A stretch of 9,129 nt of DNA from Cytophagales bacterium (GCA_003454975.1 DMST01000215.1:1978-11106); one strand, 5' to 3'. Counted from the first letter of the stretch, positions 1 to 6,736 are shown. A program made the numbers and translations. Notes: a model not told the origin generated them from the letters alone.

Positions 1-2
1 GG

Positions 3-716
3 GGTTTTGTAGCCGATTCCCGCCAATACTTGTATATCACCTCCATAGAGGCTAGGGCTTACAACCGCCCCGAAGCGGGTGCCCAAGTGGTGATGCGTCT
101 GGAAGAAGGAGATAAGCTTGAAGTGCTGGAAACAGGCGATGTGGGCACAATAAATACCCAGATAGACCGGTGGTATCGTGTACAGGGCCCCACTACTGAC
201 GGATGGGTTTTTGGCACTCAAACTTCGGTGGCGGCCCCCATAATGGTGGACTTGGCGGAGGACGGAGCCTTGGAAGTGCTAGTACGGAGCTATGACCAAC
301 AACTGGATGAGTACACCTCAGACTTCACGGAATATACCTGCGAATACAAGATTGTGGAGGGGATGGACTATAAGTATTTGGTGGTGGCTCGCGAATGTTC
401 GGAGGATGTGAATCCTTCTTTCATCTACATGAGCTTTTATAGCTTTTTGAGAGAGGATCAGTGGTCGATAGATTACGAAAAGCTAGACCTATATCAGTGG
501 TGGGACTTCACATGTAGTGAGGATGGAGACGAGGAATACTCTTTGTATTGTGTAAATGATGGGGTGATCACCGCGTTGGTTTCTGTGGTAGATCGGGTGG
601 TAGAGAATGGTGAGCTAATAGGTGTATCGGGCTACGACATAGAGTTTGAACTCTCGATGAACGATATGGGTGAGCTGTATTTCGAAATTTTGGATGGAGT
701 AGAAGAAGGTATCTAA
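3..716 (+). CDS. SH3-domain protein, 5'-truncated by window edge
   Basis: This is the 3' part of a gene whose start lies left of the window: the frame is open from base 3 and no ATG occurs near the edge. A TTG at base 30 could be forced as a start, but it falls inside conserved-looking sequence, so I do not accept it. The first residues (GFVADS) resemble the closing strand of one bacterial SH3 repeat. A second SH3-like domain follows over roughly residues 13-75 of the visible part, with an 'EARAYNRPEAGAQVVMRLEEG' type opening and a closing GWVFGTQTS. SH3b domains of this type usually bind peptidoglycan or act as extracytoplasmic binding modules. The remaining 160 or so residues are strongly acidic, rich in Tyr and Asp/Glu, contain several Cys, and match nothing I recognise. 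The gene ends in TAA and faces the minus-strand TPR gene. The SH3 call is fairly sure; the substrate is unknown. Confidence 0.75.
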   Translation, partial: GFVADSRQYLYITSIEARAYNRPEAGAQVVMRLEEGDKLEVLETGDVGTINTQIDRWYRVQGPTTDGWVFGTQTSVAAPIMVDLAEDGALEVLVRSYDQQLDEYTSDFTEYTCEYKIVEGMDYKYLVVARECSEDVNPSFIYMSFYSFLREDQWSIDYEKLDLYQWWDFTCSEDGDEEYSLYCVNDGVITALVSVVDRVVENGELIGVSGYDIEFELSMNDMGELYFEILDGVEEGI

Positions 717-758
717 CTTATGCCCTGGCAGGGTCTCCCCTACCTACATGTAGCCTTG

Positions 759-789
759 TGTAGTTAGAAAATCTACTTTTCTAACTACA
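759..789. terminator. perfect 13-bp hairpin between convergent genes, possible bidirectional terminator
   Basis: TGTAGTTAGAAAA (759-771) is the exact reverse complement of TTTTCTAACTACA (777-789), separated by a 5-base loop. It lies between the SH3-protein stop (716) and the TPR-protein stop (991), where a shared terminator would sit. The outer stem is AT-rich and the only T-run is inside the 3' arm, so terminator strength is uncertain. Confidence 0.5.
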
Positions 790-990
790 GAAAGCCTTAT
801 TAATGTTCCTTGAGATTGCCTTTGGCTACTCCTAGTATTTTTGGATCTACCAAGTGTTGGCGAAGCAAAGTGAACCCTTAGTAACTAAGCTTTTCCATGT
901 TCGTTTCCAAGGCTGTACAACTTACGATCGTCAAACATCTCAGTGGTTGTTTTGTACTGCTCCACATTCTTCAAAAACCTGCCCCGAGTG

Positions 991-1815
991 CTACTGAAAG
1001 GAAGCAAGTTCCTCCTCAATCTGTGCCCGGTAAATGCGGTCTATAGGGTGGGAATAGTCATCGTACAGGTGCTTACCTTGGGCGTAGTAGGCCAGGGCAG
1101 TACGCATAGTATCCTGATAAGCCTGCCGTTGATTGCGGGCTTTGTATACCAAACCCAAATAGTAGTAGTTTTCCGCCAGAAAATCATTAAGTTCGATAGA
1201 CTTCTCCAAAGCCGTTGTGGCCTTGGTGTATTGTCCCTGCTCCAGGTACATCACGCCCAAGTGCAAATAGTCATTAGCCATGGGTGAATAGTCTTTTTTA
1301 GCTAACTGCGCTTCTATCAAGGCAATCGCTTTCGGGCGGTTGCCCTTCATTTTGTAGCAGAGTGCCATGGCTACTTTCAGATGGTAGCTGCCGTTGACGC
1401 TATAGCCAATATCGCCCCCCTGGTAGTATTCCTCCAAAGCCGTTAGATCGGCAATACAGCCGTCGTAGTCGCGGGCAAATTGGAAACGGCACCAGCCTCG
1501 GTAGCCTAGATGCATGGGGTTGATAGCTACCGCCTGATCAATCATCTTTTTCCAGGTCACCATATCGCCCCGCTTCAGATAGGGCACGGCCTGCTCAAAA
1601 ATAGCGTAGTCTAGCTGGGGGCATTGCTCAAAGGCCGCCGCAAACTTCTCCTGCGACCACTGGGAGCCCTGCCGTCCTCCCCCGCGTACAGCTAGTTTGC
1701 AAGCCTCATAGCATGTGGTGTCGCCTTGGTACAGGTATACATTACAGTTGGGCTGGCCCAGGGCCGCAGAGCTAAACCCCATGACGAAAGTGAACAGAAT
1801 CAAGGGAGTTCTCAT
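991..1815 (-). CDS. secreted tetratricopeptide-repeat protein
   Basis: A 274-residue protein starting at ATG 1815 and ending in TAG. Residues 1-20 form a Sec-type signal peptide (hydrophobic LILFTFVMGFSSA core, likely cleavage after ALG20), so the mature protein begins at Gln21 and is periplasmic or exported. The mature N-terminus is Cys-rich (Cys24, 35 and 39), which suggests disulfides. From about residue 65 the chain is helical. The clearest TPR unit is near residues 180-213 (NDYLHLGVMYLEQGQYTKA, then LEKSIELN), followed by another at about 215-248; earlier degenerate units are likely. TPRs are protein-protein interaction scaffolds and no enzymatic motif is visible. The start overlaps the stop of the upstream lipoprotein gene by ATGA (1812-1815), implying translational coupling and a shared role, perhaps in one envelope complex. 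The specific function is unknown. Confidence 0.85.
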   Translation of the reverse strand: MRTPLILFTFVMGFSSAALGQPNCNVYLYQGDTTCYEACKLAVRGGGRQGSQWSQEKFAAAFEQCPQLDYAIFEQAVPYLKRGDMVTWKKMIDQAVAINPMHLGYRGWCRFQFARDYDGCIADLTALEEYYQGGDIGYSVNGSYHLKVAMALCYKMKGNRPKAIALIEAQLAKKDYSPMANDYLHLGVMYLEQGQYTKATTALEKSIELNDFLAENYYYLGLVYKARNQRQAYQDTMRTALAYYAQGKHLYDDYSHPIDRIYRAQIEEELASFQ

Positions 1816-2402
1816 GGCAAAATCTCGGTTAGGTTCCCATCTTCCAACTTGAAAAGCAGGTACTGATAGTAGTCGTAGGTAAGGTTGTTTCGCTGGCCCA
1901 ATTTCCAGCCTTCCAACCCCTTGGTAAGCGCTAGTAGCCGTGCGGCCAGGGCGGGATCAAACACTTGGGGATTCATGTCCATATCTACCTCCGAGTACAC
2001 CCGGTATCGTCCCGTTTCTCCTTTACAGTTGACGACAAAACGGATCGTTAAGAATCCCGATTGCCCGAGGAAGGGCGCGGGATCGTAATTCTCTTCGAAG
2101 TATTTCACCACGGCGTATTTCTCCCCCTCAAACCGGTCGCTGGATATCGCATAGTACTGTTGCGTCCTCAGCGAGTCACAGATTTCGAAATTGGGATCAT
2201 CGAGAGCAGGATCGAAGGTGATATCCCCTACCTGTCGGGGAAACTTAGAGGGAGGCTTGCCTGCGGGAGTCTGCTGAGAGGAAGCCGAAGGATCGTAAGT
2301 ATCCTGTGGTGCCTGGGTGGCTGAGCCGCAACTGATTAGGATAAATGAGACTAGCCCAAAGCCATAATATTTCCAGATTCTATTGGGGTGATGTGGGTGC
2401 AT
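1812..2402 (-). CDS. lipoprotein with TonB-C-like C-terminal domain
   Basis: A 196-residue protein. Residues 1-25 are a lipoprotein signal: a short basic N-terminus, a hydrophobic FGLVSFILI stretch, then the lipobox LIS-Cys25, so it should be lipidated. A Pro/Ser/Gln-rich linker (about 27-55) follows. The C-terminal part, about residues 113-196, has a 'GFLTIRFVVNCKGETG' strand, an alanine/leucine helix (AARLLALTKGLEGWKLG) and a final strand with Tyr-Leu-Leu-Phe-Lys. This is the order of elements in TonB C-terminal folds, where FVVN..G and ..W..G are typical. It is not an energy-transducing TonB, because it has no N-terminal membrane helix followed by a long proline spacer. It is first in a two-gene operon and overlaps the TPR gene by 4 bp. 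A predicted promoter and dyad lie just upstream. The lipoprotein call is secure; the TonB-C relation is inferred from motif resemblance. Confidence 0.82.
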   Translation of the reverse strand: MHPHHPNRIWKYYGFGLVSFILISCGSATQAPQDTYDPSASSQQTPAGKPPSKFPRQVGDITFDPALDDPNFEICDSLRTQQYYAISSDRFEGEKYAVVKYFEENYDPAPFLGQSGFLTIRFVVNCKGETGRYRVYSEVDMDMNPQVFDPALAARLLALTKGLEGWKLGQRNNLTYDYYQYLLFKLEDGNLTEILP

Positions 2403-2415
2403 TCAGCGGTAAGTC

Positions 2416-2446
2416 CTTGATTGACCTAAAGGATTAAGGAATCAAG
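2416..2446. promoter_or_regulatory. inverted repeat overlapping the predicted -7 box and start site
   Basis: CTTGATT (2416-2422) is perfectly inverted at 2440-2446 (AATCAAG). An inner CCT (2425-2427) / AGG (2437-2439) pair adds to the dyad. The distal arm overlaps the predicted -7 box and the rest covers the start site and leader of the lipoprotein gene. It could be a repressor operator or a leader hairpin; the sequence does not decide. Confidence 0.4.
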
Positions 2447-2474
2447 TATAGGCAGGATGCTTACATTCCACAAT
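2443..2474 (-). promoter_or_regulatory. predicted Bacteroidota-type promoter of the lipoprotein-TPR operon
   Basis: Reading the minus strand, ATTG (2474-2471) is followed after 20 bases by TATACTTG (2450-2443). The known Bacteroidota sigma consensus is TTTG, 19-20 bases, TAnnTTTG, so the spacing fits and the -7 box has one mismatch. Transcription would start near 2436, giving a leader of about 35 bases before ATG 2402. This is a prediction from sequence only. Confidence 0.5.
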
Positions 2475-2635
2475 ACGCTTCTGGATGCTGAAGAGGATTA
2501 GGGATGAATTTGCACTTCGCCCTTCCGCATGCGTACTCGGTAATAGGCAAGTCATATACGAGGTAGGTAATTCCTTGGAAAGCACCTCTTTTTTTAAACA
2601 TTCCAGGGAAAAATTGTTCGATTTTGTGTTCGATG

Positions 2636-2658
2636 CTGTACACTATCGTACAGTTTTT
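2636..2658 (+). terminator. weak hairpin plus T-run in the leader of the small secreted protein gene
   Basis: CTGTAC (2636-2641) pairs with GTACAG (2648-2653) across a 6-base loop and is followed directly by TTTTT. No forward gene ends just upstream. It could end a short leader transcript (attenuator), stop antisense readthrough, or be chance. Confidence 0.3.
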
Positions 2659-2690
2659 GTAGACATCCCAGAACGATACAATTATAAATC

Positions 2691-2703
2691 ATTGATAATC
2701 AAT
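2691..2703. promoter_or_regulatory. 13-base palindrome, possible operator
   Basis: ATTGAT and its exact reverse complement ATCAAT flank a single central A. It lies 58 bases before the ATG at 2761, in AT-rich DNA where the promoter of that gene is expected, so a regulator-binding site is plausible but unproven. Confidence 0.3.
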
Positions 2704-2760
2704 TTATTATAAATATTGGCACGGCAATAGCATAAAATCTGGCATCGGTTAAAAACACAA

Positions 2761-3126
2761 ATGAAACTAGAAATGAAAAAGTCACTTATGCTCTTCGCCC
2801 TGGTAGGAATAGTCTCCACTTCTTTTGCTACTTCTACTCACAAAATCAATCATCAGAAAAAATCAGTGGCACACGTAGAAGCGCAACTTGGGATATCAGA
2901 AGTAGCCGAAATGATGGGCACCGAAGAGTCCGAGATTGCCTACTTCTTCGGTATGGATGAGGATACTCAAACCGTACAAGTGTACAATGGGCAGGATGAA
3001 TTGGTAGCCGAAGGCCCGGTAGATTTTGCGGGCATCTCATCGGACCCTGAGTTGACTCAAGCGCTACAAAATGCCAGCCGTCTGATGACCATCGGCGACA
3101 CGCATATTTACCGCACCAACCAATAA
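2761..3126 (+). CDS. small secreted protein of unknown function
   Basis: A 121-residue protein. The N-terminus is a Sec signal peptide: MKLEMKKS, then LMLFALVGIVSTSFA, with likely cleavage near Ala23. A second in-frame ATG (2773, Met5) would give an equally good signal peptide starting MKKS, so the true start may be there; I keep 2761 because an A-rich stretch (aaaaacacaa) precedes it, as is common in Bacteroidota. The mature part of about 97 residues is acidic and without Cys. It holds a helical segment (ISEVAEMMGTEESEIAYFFG) and a short beta-like part (TVQVYNGQDELVAEGPVDF). No family is recognised. The gene is followed by a strong intrinsic terminator and is probably a single-gene transcript with a long AT-rich upstream region that may carry its control sites. 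Confidence 0.78.
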   Translation: MKLEMKKSLMLFALVGIVSTSFATSTHKINHQKKSVAHVEAQLGISEVAEMMGTEESEIAYFFGMDEDTQTVQVYNGQDELVAEGPVDFAGISSDPELTQALQNASRLMTIGDTHIYRTNQ

Positions 3127-3427
3127 AGAAGTTCCCTTACTCTAGCCAGGGCAAGGGACTCAACCGCAATACGCTCTCTGCTTGTGCAACAACATCGGCG
3201 TCCTCCCTAAACGGAGGGCGTTTTTTTATGCAATTCGAGGCCAAGACGGATAGTGCTGTGGCGCTTTGATCAGGGCAATCCGAATGGTGATTGGGAATAG
3301 CGGTCAAGACGGGACTAGGATGCCCCAGACAAAAATCTCTCGTAACAGCAAAGAAAGGCAAAGCATGATGCCTTCATCTCACCGGTTCATCCTCTTGATT
3401 CTGCTTCCTTTTCCCTAGCTTACCGCC
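3127..3427. other. 301-bp intergenic region before the AI-2E-family gene
   Basis: The first 100 bases hold the terminator structures of the upstream gene. From about 3230 to 3427 I see no coding signal, no clear repeat and no convincing promoter. The best partial match, TTG about 18 bases before TAGCTTAC close to the ATG at 3428, would make a nearly leaderless transcript and is weak. A minus-strand reading frame at 3137-3361 has no recognisable features. Confidence 0.5.
3199..3227 (+). terminator. intrinsic terminator of the small secreted protein gene
   Basis: CGTCCTCC (3199-3206) pairs with GGAGGGCG (3213-3220) as 8 base pairs including one G-U, with a 6-base loop, followed immediately by seven T (3221-3227). 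This is a classic forward-strand terminator about 70 bases after the stop at 3126. A second small stem (TCCCTT with AAGGGA, about 3132-3157) sits between. Confidence 0.82.
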
Positions 3428-4522
3428 ATGAAAAATCTAGCCTACGCCGTCATTGGTATTGGGGGCGTCATTGCCCTGCTCGTCCTCGCTGAAAACATCC
3501 TGGTACCTTTGGTTTATGGCTTGGTGCTATGGTTCCTAGCCCGGTACTTCAAGAACCTCCTCAATCGCGTACCCTTCATCCAAAAGCGCGTTCCCAACCT
3601 GCTAGTCAATGCATTGGTATTTGGCTTGGTATTTATCGCCCTCACCTTCGTTTCCGGCCTCATCACCTCCAATATTGCCTCCCTTATTGAAAATGGAGAT
3701 GCCTATGCCGCCAATTTCAATCAAGTCATCACCAATCTGAATACCATGATGGCTTCACTCAACGAGCGTTACCAAATTGATATCGATCAACAAATTACGG
3801 ACAGTATTGAGACCTTTGATTATACCTCCATCCTAAGCGGCGTAGCCGACGGTCTTTCCGGTGCCTTGGGAGATTTCATCATGATCATCCTGTATGCTGC
3901 CTTTATTTTCTCTGAGGAAGCCAGTCTTTCCAACAAGATCCAAAAGCTTTTCAGCAGTACTGAGGGGCACGAACGGGCTACCTCAATCTTGCGAAAAATC
4001 AACGACGCTTCCAGCGATTACATCCGGCTGAAAACCTACGTGAGCCTGCTCACGGGTTTGGTTGGGTTCGTTTTCTTAAAAATCATGGGAGTGGATGCTG
4101 CCTTCTTTTGGGCGTTTTTGATGTTCGCTCTTAACTACATTCCTACGGTAGGTTCACTGATCGCCACCTTATTCCCAGCCGTATTCAGCTTAATTCAGTT
4201 CGGTGAGGTCACCCCCTTTATCATCATTCTGGCGGGGCTGGGCGTTATCGAGTGGTTCATTGGCAATGTGCTGGAACCCCGGCTTATGGGCAGCTCCCTC
4301 AACTTGAGTCCCCTGGTTACCATCCTGGCCCTCATTGTTTGGGGGCAGATTTGGGGCATCACGGGTATGCTGCTTAGTACCCCCATCACGGTGTTTATGG
4401 TCATCATTTTCTCTCAGTTCCCTAGCACCCGGGGTGCAGCCATTATGCTGTCCGAGAAAGGGGAAATCAATATACTAGAGGAGGAGAATGAGGTAGAGAA
4501 AGGCGTTACCATCTCATCATAA
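3428..4522 (+). CDS. AI-2E/PerM (YdiK-TqsA) family membrane transporter
   Basis: A 364-residue integral membrane protein of usual family length. About seven to eight hydrophobic segments are visible: near residues 4-41 (two), 60-84, 146-164, 205-222, 226-258, 260-280 and 293-330. A hydrophilic region at about 85-145 lies between the third and fourth, as is typical of the family. Diagnostic motifs are NYIPTVGS (Tyr237-Pro239-Gly242), the E283-P-R-L-M-G288 loop, and the WGQIWGITGMLLSTP stretch (Trp305 to Pro319). Known members export autoinducer-2 (TqsA), act as Na+/H+ antiporters, or are uncharacterised permeases, so the substrate cannot be read from sequence. The C-terminus is a short charged cytoplasmic tail. 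ATG 3428 precedes the first helix and is the natural start. Flanking gaps are 301 and 200 bp, so it appears to be transcribed alone. Confidence 0.92.
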   Translation: MKNLAYAVIGIGGVIALLVLAENILVPLVYGLVLWFLARYFKNLLNRVPFIQKRVPNLLVNALVFGLVFIALTFVSGLITSNIASLIENGDAYAANFNQVITNLNTMMASLNERYQIDIDQQITDSIETFDYTSILSGVADGLSGALGDFIMIILYAAFIFSEEASLSNKIQKLFSSTEGHERATSILRKINDASSDYIRLKTYVSLLTGLVGFVFLKIMGVDAAFFWAFLMFALNYIPTVGSLIATLFPAVFSLIQFGEVTPFIIILAGLGVIEWFIGNVLEPRLMGSSLNLSPLVTILALIVWGQIWGITGMLLSTPITVFMVIIFSQFPSTRGAAIMLSEKGEINILEEENEVEKGVTISS

Positions 4523-4536
4523 AACGTACTCTTTAC

Positions 4537-4556
4537 CCAAAATTCCTCCTTTTTGG
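4537..4556 (+). terminator. weak hairpin after the AI-2E-family gene
   Basis: CCAAAA (4537-4542) pairs with TTTTGG (4551-4556), 15 bases after the stop codon region. The stem is only 6 bp and no T-run follows beyond the arm itself, so this is a tentative terminator. Confidence 0.25.
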
Positions 4557-4722
4557 TGGCGGGTGTGCTGTGGCCAATTCGACTCCAGGATAGTAGAATT
4601 CAAGGTATGGCCAATCTTATTCCAAGAGATTAATTCCAAGGGTCCGTTTATCGGTTGATAACCCCTTGAAAATCATATATTAAGCGCAGGTCATCCTAAA
4701 TGAGCCCGAACTATACACTACT

Positions 4723-6396
4723 ATGGGTCACGCGCTTAGACACCTCCATTGGTTAGTTCTCCTGCTTGCCTGCCTGCCACAGTCGGTAGTTTCCCTCCCT
4801 TCTCTTCCCACGGCAGAGGCTGTCCTCACGTACCAAGCGTCAGTGGCGTGTACTGGAGTACCTCTGGAACCAGAGGAGCAACAAATAGCACCCGATGAGT
4901 CTACTGGAGAACCTGACCTAATGACCGCGCAAGTCTCGTGGGGTTCCGCGGTAAGCTGGCCCTTAGCCCTTGCGGTGGCATTGGCTCTGGGATTAGCGGT
5001 ATACGCGGGATACAGCCGCCGTCGGCTCCAGGAAGCTACTGAAAATCAGCAGCGCCAGCAAAACCGCATCGAAGAACAGGAGGAAGAAATTCATGAGCAG
5101 ACGCGCCAACTGCAGCAAGCTCACCAATACCTGGCCCGCCTGGCACACATAGGCCAGCTAGTACAAGCCAAGCTCACCCTGGAAGAAATCATTCATTGTT
5201 TGCATAGAGAACTGGCTGAGTTTATTCCCTCAGATTTATTCGCGATCGGTTTAATTAACCCCGATCGGGGAGAAATTTCCTTCCATGCCGGGGATTTGAG
5301 CGCCGACACCATGGCCCAGGTTACCCACCGGGTAGATGAACTGCACCTACCGGGCGTACACGCCCTAATGCAAGAAAAGGTACTGATCCTCAACAACTAT
5401 CCCGAGGCGTACCGACAGCAGATCAGCGACCAGACCCCTCCCCAGATGGCGGAGTTCCCCAAAGCGGCCCTGTACGTACCCTTGGTGCAGCAGGGAGTGC
5501 CCTTCGGCGTTATTGCCTTGCATAGCTTTACCCGTGCCAATCAATACACACAGAACCACGCACACCTGTTGCAAAGTTTGGGCATCAACGTAGTGAGCGC
5601 CATCAACCATGCCCGCTATCATGAGCAAGCCGCTGAGACCCAAAAGGAATTGAATGCTGATCTACTATATACCCAACGGTTCCAGCAGTCCCTGCATTCA
5701 GACCTAACCATCCTCGGTGACCTAGTCTCAGATTTTGCCCTCCTTTTCCGGCCCTTGCAGTTGGTTTCGGGAGACTTCTACTGGTGCACCCATACACAAG
5801 ACCGATACCTTTTGGTAGTGGCTGATAGTACCGGGCAAGGCGTACCGGGTGCTTTTTTGAGCATGATCGGGCAAACCTTACTGCAAGAAATCATCATCCA
5901 GCAGGGTATCGTAGGACCTGCCGAAATTTTGGAGCATTTGGATGCAGAACTCATTCGGGTATTGTCACAAGAGAATGAAACCTATGAGGGCAGTATTGAC
6001 CTGGCTGTGCTTTCCATCCCCCAACCGGCCCACGAAATTGTATTTGCGGGTGCCGGTCGGCCCTTGTGGTACATCCAAAACAAGGAGCTGCTACAGGTGG
6101 AAGGTGACCCGCATTCCGTGGGTGTGCGCCGGGAGCGCCCCCCTTTCCAACAGCATCGTATTTCCTGGCAGGCGGGCAACTCTCTTTTCTTGTTCTCCGA
6201 TGGCCTCACCGAACAACTGGGAGGTGAAGCCGGAACCCCATTCCTTCCTCAACGTCTGAAAGATCAGCTATGGCACATCCAACACCTCACCCTCACCGAG
6301 CAGAAGGAATACCTGGAGGAAGCCATCGATCGGTGGATGCAAGAAGGGAATACCACCCAAACGGACGACATTTCTTGGCTTGGGCTTCGGCTGTAG
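4723..6396 (+). CDS. membrane-anchored GAF-SpoIIE (PP2C-type) serine/threonine phosphatase
   Basis: A 557-residue signalling phosphatase. Order of parts: an N-terminal signal or signal anchor (about 8-24), a short presumably periplasmic stretch (25-76), a transmembrane helix (about 78-98) with basic SRRR after it, a Gln/Glu-rich coiled coil (about 100-140), a GAF domain (about 145-300) and a SpoIIE/PP2C catalytic domain (about 330-557). Catalytic motifs are intact: V348-SGDF (metal-binding Asp351), D368-STGQGVPGA, S492-DG (Asp493) and D548-D-I (Asp549). These enzymes use two Mn/Mg ions to dephosphorylate serine or threonine of a partner, often an anti-sigma antagonist; no such partner lies nearby. 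Oddity: the usual DxTGHG reads DSTGQG (Gln372). His is not a metal ligand there, so activity is likely kept. A small membrane protein follows after 40 bp and may share the transcript. Confidence 0.9.
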   Translation: MGHALRHLHWLVLLLACLPQSVVSLPSLPTAEAVLTYQASVACTGVPLEPEEQQIAPDESTGEPDLMTAQVSWGSAVSWPLALAVALALGLAVYAGYSRRRLQEATENQQRQQNRIEEQEEEIHEQTRQLQQAHQYLARLAHIGQLVQAKLTLEEIIHCLHRELAEFIPSDLFAIGLINPDRGEISFHAGDLSADTMAQVTHRVDELHLPGVHALMQEKVLILNNYPEAYRQQISDQTPPQMAEFPKAALYVPLVQQGVPFGVIALHSFTRANQYTQNHAHLLQSLGINVVSAINHARYHEQAAETQKELNADLLYTQRFQQSLHSDLTILGDLVSDFALLFRPLQLVSGDFYWCTHTQDRYLLVVADSTGQGVPGAFLSMIGQTLLQEIIIQQGIVGPAEILEHLDAELIRVLSQENETYEGSIDLAVLSIPQPAHEIVFAGAGRPLWYIQNKELLQVEGDPHSVGVRRERPPFQQHRISWQAGNSLFLFSDGLTEQLGGEAGTPFLPQRLKDQLWHIQHLTLTEQKEYLEEAIDRWMQEGNTTQTDDISWLGLRL

Positions 6397-6436
6397 CCAT
6401 GGACATTTTTAGGACAACCCTGCTTACCTTTACCCC

Positions 6437-6736
6437 GTGAGATACTTTTTATCCTTTTGGGCCAGCCTTCTATTGGGCATTATGGTGTACGGAGCTTACT
6501 ACGTGTTCCTTTCCGGGGCCAGTCCCATCATGGGCATATTACTCGTAGGCCTGGTAGTGGGCGGGGTAGTTTTGAATTTACGACTCATCCGCCAAGTGAA
6601 GAAAAAGCTCGGTGCCTGGCTTTTTCTGATCATAGTAGGCTTCGGTATGCCTATCTATCTTATCATTCAAAATTCTGACCACGTACAGGAGGAAGCTAAC
6701 CCTCCTCTTCGGTATGAATCAGAAGCTCCTGATTGA
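6437..6736 (+). CDS. small three-helix membrane protein of unknown function
   Basis: A 99-residue protein starting with GTG at 6437. An in-frame TAG at 6410 excludes a longer frame and no ATG lies between; the next ATG (Met16) would cut the first helix, so GTG is preferred. Hydrophobic segments at about residues 3-25, 29-48 and 58-78 predict three membrane helices, with a positively charged loop (RLIRQVKKKLG) between the second and third that should face the cytoplasm. The tail (QNSDHVQEEANPPL and on) is short and acidic. No family is recognised. The 40-bp gap after the phosphatase, with no terminator in between, suggests co-transcription, but a functional link is only inferred. The coding end overlaps a terminator-like hairpin. 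Confidence 0.68.
   Translation: MRYFLSFWASLLLGIMVYGAYYVFLSGASPIMGILLVGLVVGGVVLNLRLIRQVKKKLGAWLFLIIVGFGMPIYLIIQNSDHVQEEANPPLRYESEAPD

Larger units (their letters stand above)
2403..2760. other. 358-bp divergent intergenic region
   Basis: The left end carries the promoter and dyad for the minus-strand lipoprotein operon. The right half (about 2580-2760) is clearly more AT-rich than its surroundings and should hold the promoter of the small secreted protein gene at 2761, but I find no good TTG/TAnnTTTG match. It contains two copies of GTTCGAT (2616-2622 and 2628-2634), a 6-bp hairpin followed by five T (2636-2658), and a 13-base palindrome (2691-2703). Two short overlapping reading frames, 75 codons forward and 60 codons reverse, have no recognisable features and I treat them as non-coding. 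Confidence 0.6.

Noticed and set aside
30..32. TTG as the start of the first gene
   Set aside because: The frame is open to the window edge and the residues before TTG resemble the end of a preceding SH3 repeat, so the gene begins upstream.
943..1287. 114-codon forward reading frame
   Set aside because: It lies antisense to the TPR gene, whose signal peptide and repeats make the minus strand the coding one.
2461..2643. 60-codon minus-strand reading frame
   Set aside because: It has a GTG start, no recognisable family, and overlaps the predicted -33 region of the lipoprotein promoter. Possible but unsupported.
2485..2712. 75-codon forward reading frame upstream of the small secreted protein
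   Set aside because: It runs through the AT-rich leader with its hairpin and palindrome, has no recognisable motif, and overlaps an equally featureless reverse frame.
5942..6259. 105-codon forward reading frame within the phosphatase
   Set aside because: It is an out-of-frame shadow of the SpoIIE domain, whose catalytic motifs fix the frame.
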